From contig JACKAH010000019.1 of NCBI GenBank assembly GCA_020635175.1, positions 1 through 30,507 of the forward strand: a DNA stretch of 30,507 nucleotides, given 5' to 3'. Position 1 is the first letter of the stretch, and every line of letters begins with the position of its first letter. Source of the DNA: Deltaproteobacteria bacterium (GTDB taxonomy: Bacteria > Bdellovibrionota_C > UBA2361 > J135). Of the stretch, positions 28,503 through 30,507 are shown in pieces. Under the pieces are notes generated by a model, which was not told the origin of the DNA, searched no databases, and was given only the letters and a program-made list of their open reading frames with translations. A program made the position numbers and the translations under genes.

Positions 28503-30507
28503 ATGGTCTATTTTATAACCGATCAGCATCATCAAGTCTTAGAGTACCTCAAAAGATTTGCCCCAAAAGAGCTAATCGATCAGGGCATCTCACTAGCAGA
28601 TCGATCTTATGTAAACGAATGCTATCGTGTAGATCAGAAAATTCATGGCAACGTTCGAGAAACGGAAGAGCATTCTGAAACTTCCTGCCTCTATATACTA
28701 AGTCAAAATTCAATAGAGCCTAACTGTACCTGCTCTGGTTATGGATCTAAATGGTGCAAACATACCGTCGCACTCCTCTGGGCTGCTAAAGATTTGGGTC
28801 TACTTGAATATCGCGCTGGATTTGATGAACCGGAGTCGATGTATCGACCAACTGGATCTTCGCCAGAGGAAATTGCCTTGGTCTTAGGCGAGATTCAAAA
28901 CGAGATACCAATTCAAGCTTCAGAACTGAAACATCCTCCAGTAACAATATCACTAGATGTTGGAAGCGATCGATTAGGTGTTCAGATGGAAATTGCAGGT
29001 GAAATTCAGGTGCCTGCATTAATAGAGATTGAAAAACGTCCTTCTTCAAGAACTTTAGATAATCTTCTGCTTAAGTATCTGCAGGAAGAAGGAATCTGGG
29101 ATGAAGAAAGAAAATTTTGGTATGTAAATACAAGTAAAGCCATTGAACCAATTATTGGAATCATTCAAGAGTATAAGGATGTTCAGATTGCTCGGGACAA
29201 AAAAACCGAAAAGGTCTCTTTTTCGGAAGAACTTCTAGAAGCGAAGCTTACAATAAATTGGCGCAAAACTGATCTTGAACTTGAAATTCATTGGATGACC
29301 CCAGATGGTAATTTGATCGAAAAAGACTCTGATCTAATAGGAACAGGACCATATTGGGTGGCAATTAATAGTACAGTTTATAAGCTTACACCCCTGGCTT
29401 CCAGAATTGCATCCCTATTTCCATTGGGAAGTAGAGTTGTCGTTCCTAAATATCGTAGTGGCACAATTTTAGAGATTTTTAATACAAGTCAGAAGAGAAC
29501 TAAATATCTGACTGTAAAAGGAACTAAATTTATTCCGGATGCTGAAGTCGCTGAACCTAATCCAAAACTCTCCCTAAACCTAAAAAGCAAACCGAGCTTT
29601 ACTTCCCAAGAGGAAATTGAGCTTGTTGGGGTTTTGGATTTTGAATACCCAACTCCAGCTGAAGATAGCGATATTGTTTTTCTACCGAACAGAATAACTG
29701 AGCAGCAACATGTTGAGCATTTGAAAAATGTTGGATTTTATTTTGACCCTATAATTAAGAGATTCCGTGTAAGCGGAGATGACGCTCTTGATCTTGTAGC
29801 TGACGCAAAAAAATCCTTCTCTAAGGAATGGATTATCGAAGGAATTAATGAAATTAAATCCTCGCTTAAATTTTCCCAGTTAACATTATTAATAGACATA
29901 TCTGGTACGAAATCTGAATGGAATTCAGATTTAAATGCAACTTTTGACTGTCACATCTCATTGACTCAAAACAATGCTAATGTGCCGATAAGTTCACTTT
30001 TTAAAAATACCACTAATGAGAGTGATCGTTGGATTAAACTAGACAGCGGCGCGTATGCTAGAGCACCTGGTGGAAGTCTTTCTAAATTGCAAGCTATTTT
30101 AGGGACGTTCCACAGCAGCTTCTGGATGAGCAATGCAATTAGGACAAAACTATCCTCTGCCCAGGCAATCAGTCTGAGTAGCATGGATGCTGGCGACTCA
30201 ATTCAGATCACAACAAGTAAAGATTTCAATGAATTCACAGCGAAGTTCAAAAATTTTACAAAGATTGCACCAATTAAGATAAGCAAGAATTTTAAAGGCA
30301 AGTTACGTCCATATCAAAAAGAAGGCGTCTATTGGCTTAATTTTCTCTACGAGTTTGGATTCGGTGGAATCTTAGCTGACGAAATGGGTCTTGGTAAGAC
30401 TGTTCAAACCTTAGCCTTCTTGCAACACCTAAAGGATCAAGGCAACAATAGTCCTGTTCTGATTGTAGTTCCAACATCGATAATTACAAACTGGCTTTAT
30501 GAAGCTA
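28503..30507 (+). CDS. SWIM zinc finger SNF2-family helicase/ATPase (5' part; cut by window end)
   Basis: An open frame of 668 codons from ATG 28503 to the window edge. A SWIM zinc finger lies at C75-x-C77-x7-C85-x-H87 (NCTCSG, WCKHTVALLW). A long middle region (about 100-600) of beta-rich sequence matches the extended N-terminal part of bacterial SWIM-SNF2 proteins. The SNF2 ATPase starts near 600: LRPYQKEGVYWLNFL, Walker A ADEMGLGKT (625-633, K632) and motif Ia VPTSIITNW. Remaining helicase motifs are outside. Bacterial proteins of this kind remodel or translocate on DNA; some associate with RNA polymerase recycling (RapA-like) or defence, but no role can be assigned. No convincing ribosome binding site precedes the ATG. 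Confidence 0.92.
   Translation, partial: MVYFITDQHHQVLEYLKRFAPKELIDQGISLADRSYVNECYRVDQKIHGNVRETEEHSETSCLYILSQNSIEPNCTCSGYGSKWCKHTVALLWAAKDLGLLEYRAGFDEPESMYRPTGSSPEEIALVLGEIQNEIPIQASELKHPPVTISLDVGSDRLGVQMEIAGEIQVPALIEIEKRPSSRTLDNLLLKYLQEEGIWDEERKFWYVNTSKAIEPIIGIIQEYKDVQIARDKKTEKVSFSEELLEAKLTINWRKTDLELEIHWMTPDGNLIEKDSDLIGTGPYWVAINSTVYKLTPLASRIASLFPLGSRVVVPKYRSGTILEIFNTSQKRTKYLTVKGTKFIPDAEVAEPNPKLSLNLKSKPSFTSQEEIELVGVLDFEYPTPAEDSDIVFLPNRITEQQHVEHLKNVGFYFDPIIKRFRVSGDDALDLVADAKKSFSKEWIIEGINEIKSSLKFSQLTLLIDISGTKSEWNSDLNATFDCHISLTQNNANVPISSLFKNTTNESDRWIKLDSGAYARAPGGSLSKLQAILGTFHSSFWMSNAIRTKLSSAQAISLSSMDAGDSIQITTSKDFNEFTAKFKNFTKIAPIKISKNFKGKLRPYQKEGVYWLNFLYEFGFGGILADEMGLGKTVQTLAFLQHLKDQGNNSPVLIVVPTSIITNWLYEA

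Noticed and set aside
1..30507. tRNA, rRNA, CRISPR arrays, insertion sequences, phage genes
   Set aside because: I looked for cloverleaf-like tracts, regular repeats, transposase motifs and terminal inverted repeats and found none.

Overview
The window comes from an AT-rich (roughly 40% GC by eye), flagellated, diderm bacterium. Cell type is shown by a flagellar hook-filament gene pair, a type II secretion pseudopilin, a TonB-dependent outer-membrane receptor, a YfiR-family periplasmic protein, exported DsbA-like and cyclophilin proteins, and a SpoIID/LytB protein. The gene mix (FliW-CsrA, STAS plus receiver/HATPase switch, FrhB-family protein in an envelope cluster) looks like a deltaproteobacterial, Bdellovibrionota or SAR324-type lineage, but nothing here fixes the taxon. 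There is no sign of phage, insertion sequences, CRISPR, tRNA or rRNA. Genes are tightly packed; no stretch longer than 300 bases lacks a gene. Many neighbours are convergent with tiny gaps or overlaps.

Region 1 (1-4332, +): end of a flagellar operon. flgK (3' part), flgL, csrA with an unusually long C-terminal tail, and fliW are followed by a near-perfect sigma-28 (FliA/SigD) promoter. That promoter reads into a STAS protein (anti-anti-sigma type), a receiver-HATPase fusion (RsbW-type kinase domain), and a small zinc-ribbon protein. Two strong hairpins sit between the STAS and kinase genes. This makes a compact late-flagellar regulatory module: CsrA-FliW at the RNA level, plus a phosphorylation-controlled partner switch. 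It is the most interesting system here.

Region 2 (4358-6051, -): rpmB (bL28), and an orphan gspK overlapped by a small helical protein gene. Region 3 (6342-10984): an envelope/glycan-looking cluster of an FrhB-family iron-sulphur protein, a SAM methyltransferase and a GlpD/DAO-type flavoprotein, meeting a GT39-type membrane glycosyltransferase head-on with a 40-base overlap. Region 4 (11211-15022): a YfiR-family protein and TonB-dependent receptor in one operon, then a convergent GT4 glycosyltransferase.

Region 5 (15300-18432): a VanX/M15D-like dipeptidase with odd metal-ligand spacing, a secreted cyclophilin, a DsbA-like oxidoreductase with a textbook terminator, and a small unknown. Two long intergenic dyads (15129-15164, 16962-17001) lie in divergent promoter regions. 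Region 6 (18511-23453): a probable operon of a SpoIID/LytB protein without signal peptide, mtnA and a class II aldolase (methylthio- or 5-deoxy-ribose salvage), convergent with a CPA2 antiporter carrying TrkA domains.

Region 7 (23677-30507): a YddG-like exporter, an HU-family protein, an acidic membrane-anchored protein, a TrpF-fold protein that has lost its catalytic cysteine, an exported protein of unknown function, an acidic unknown, and the first 668 codons of a SWIM-SNF2 helicase cut by the window edge.
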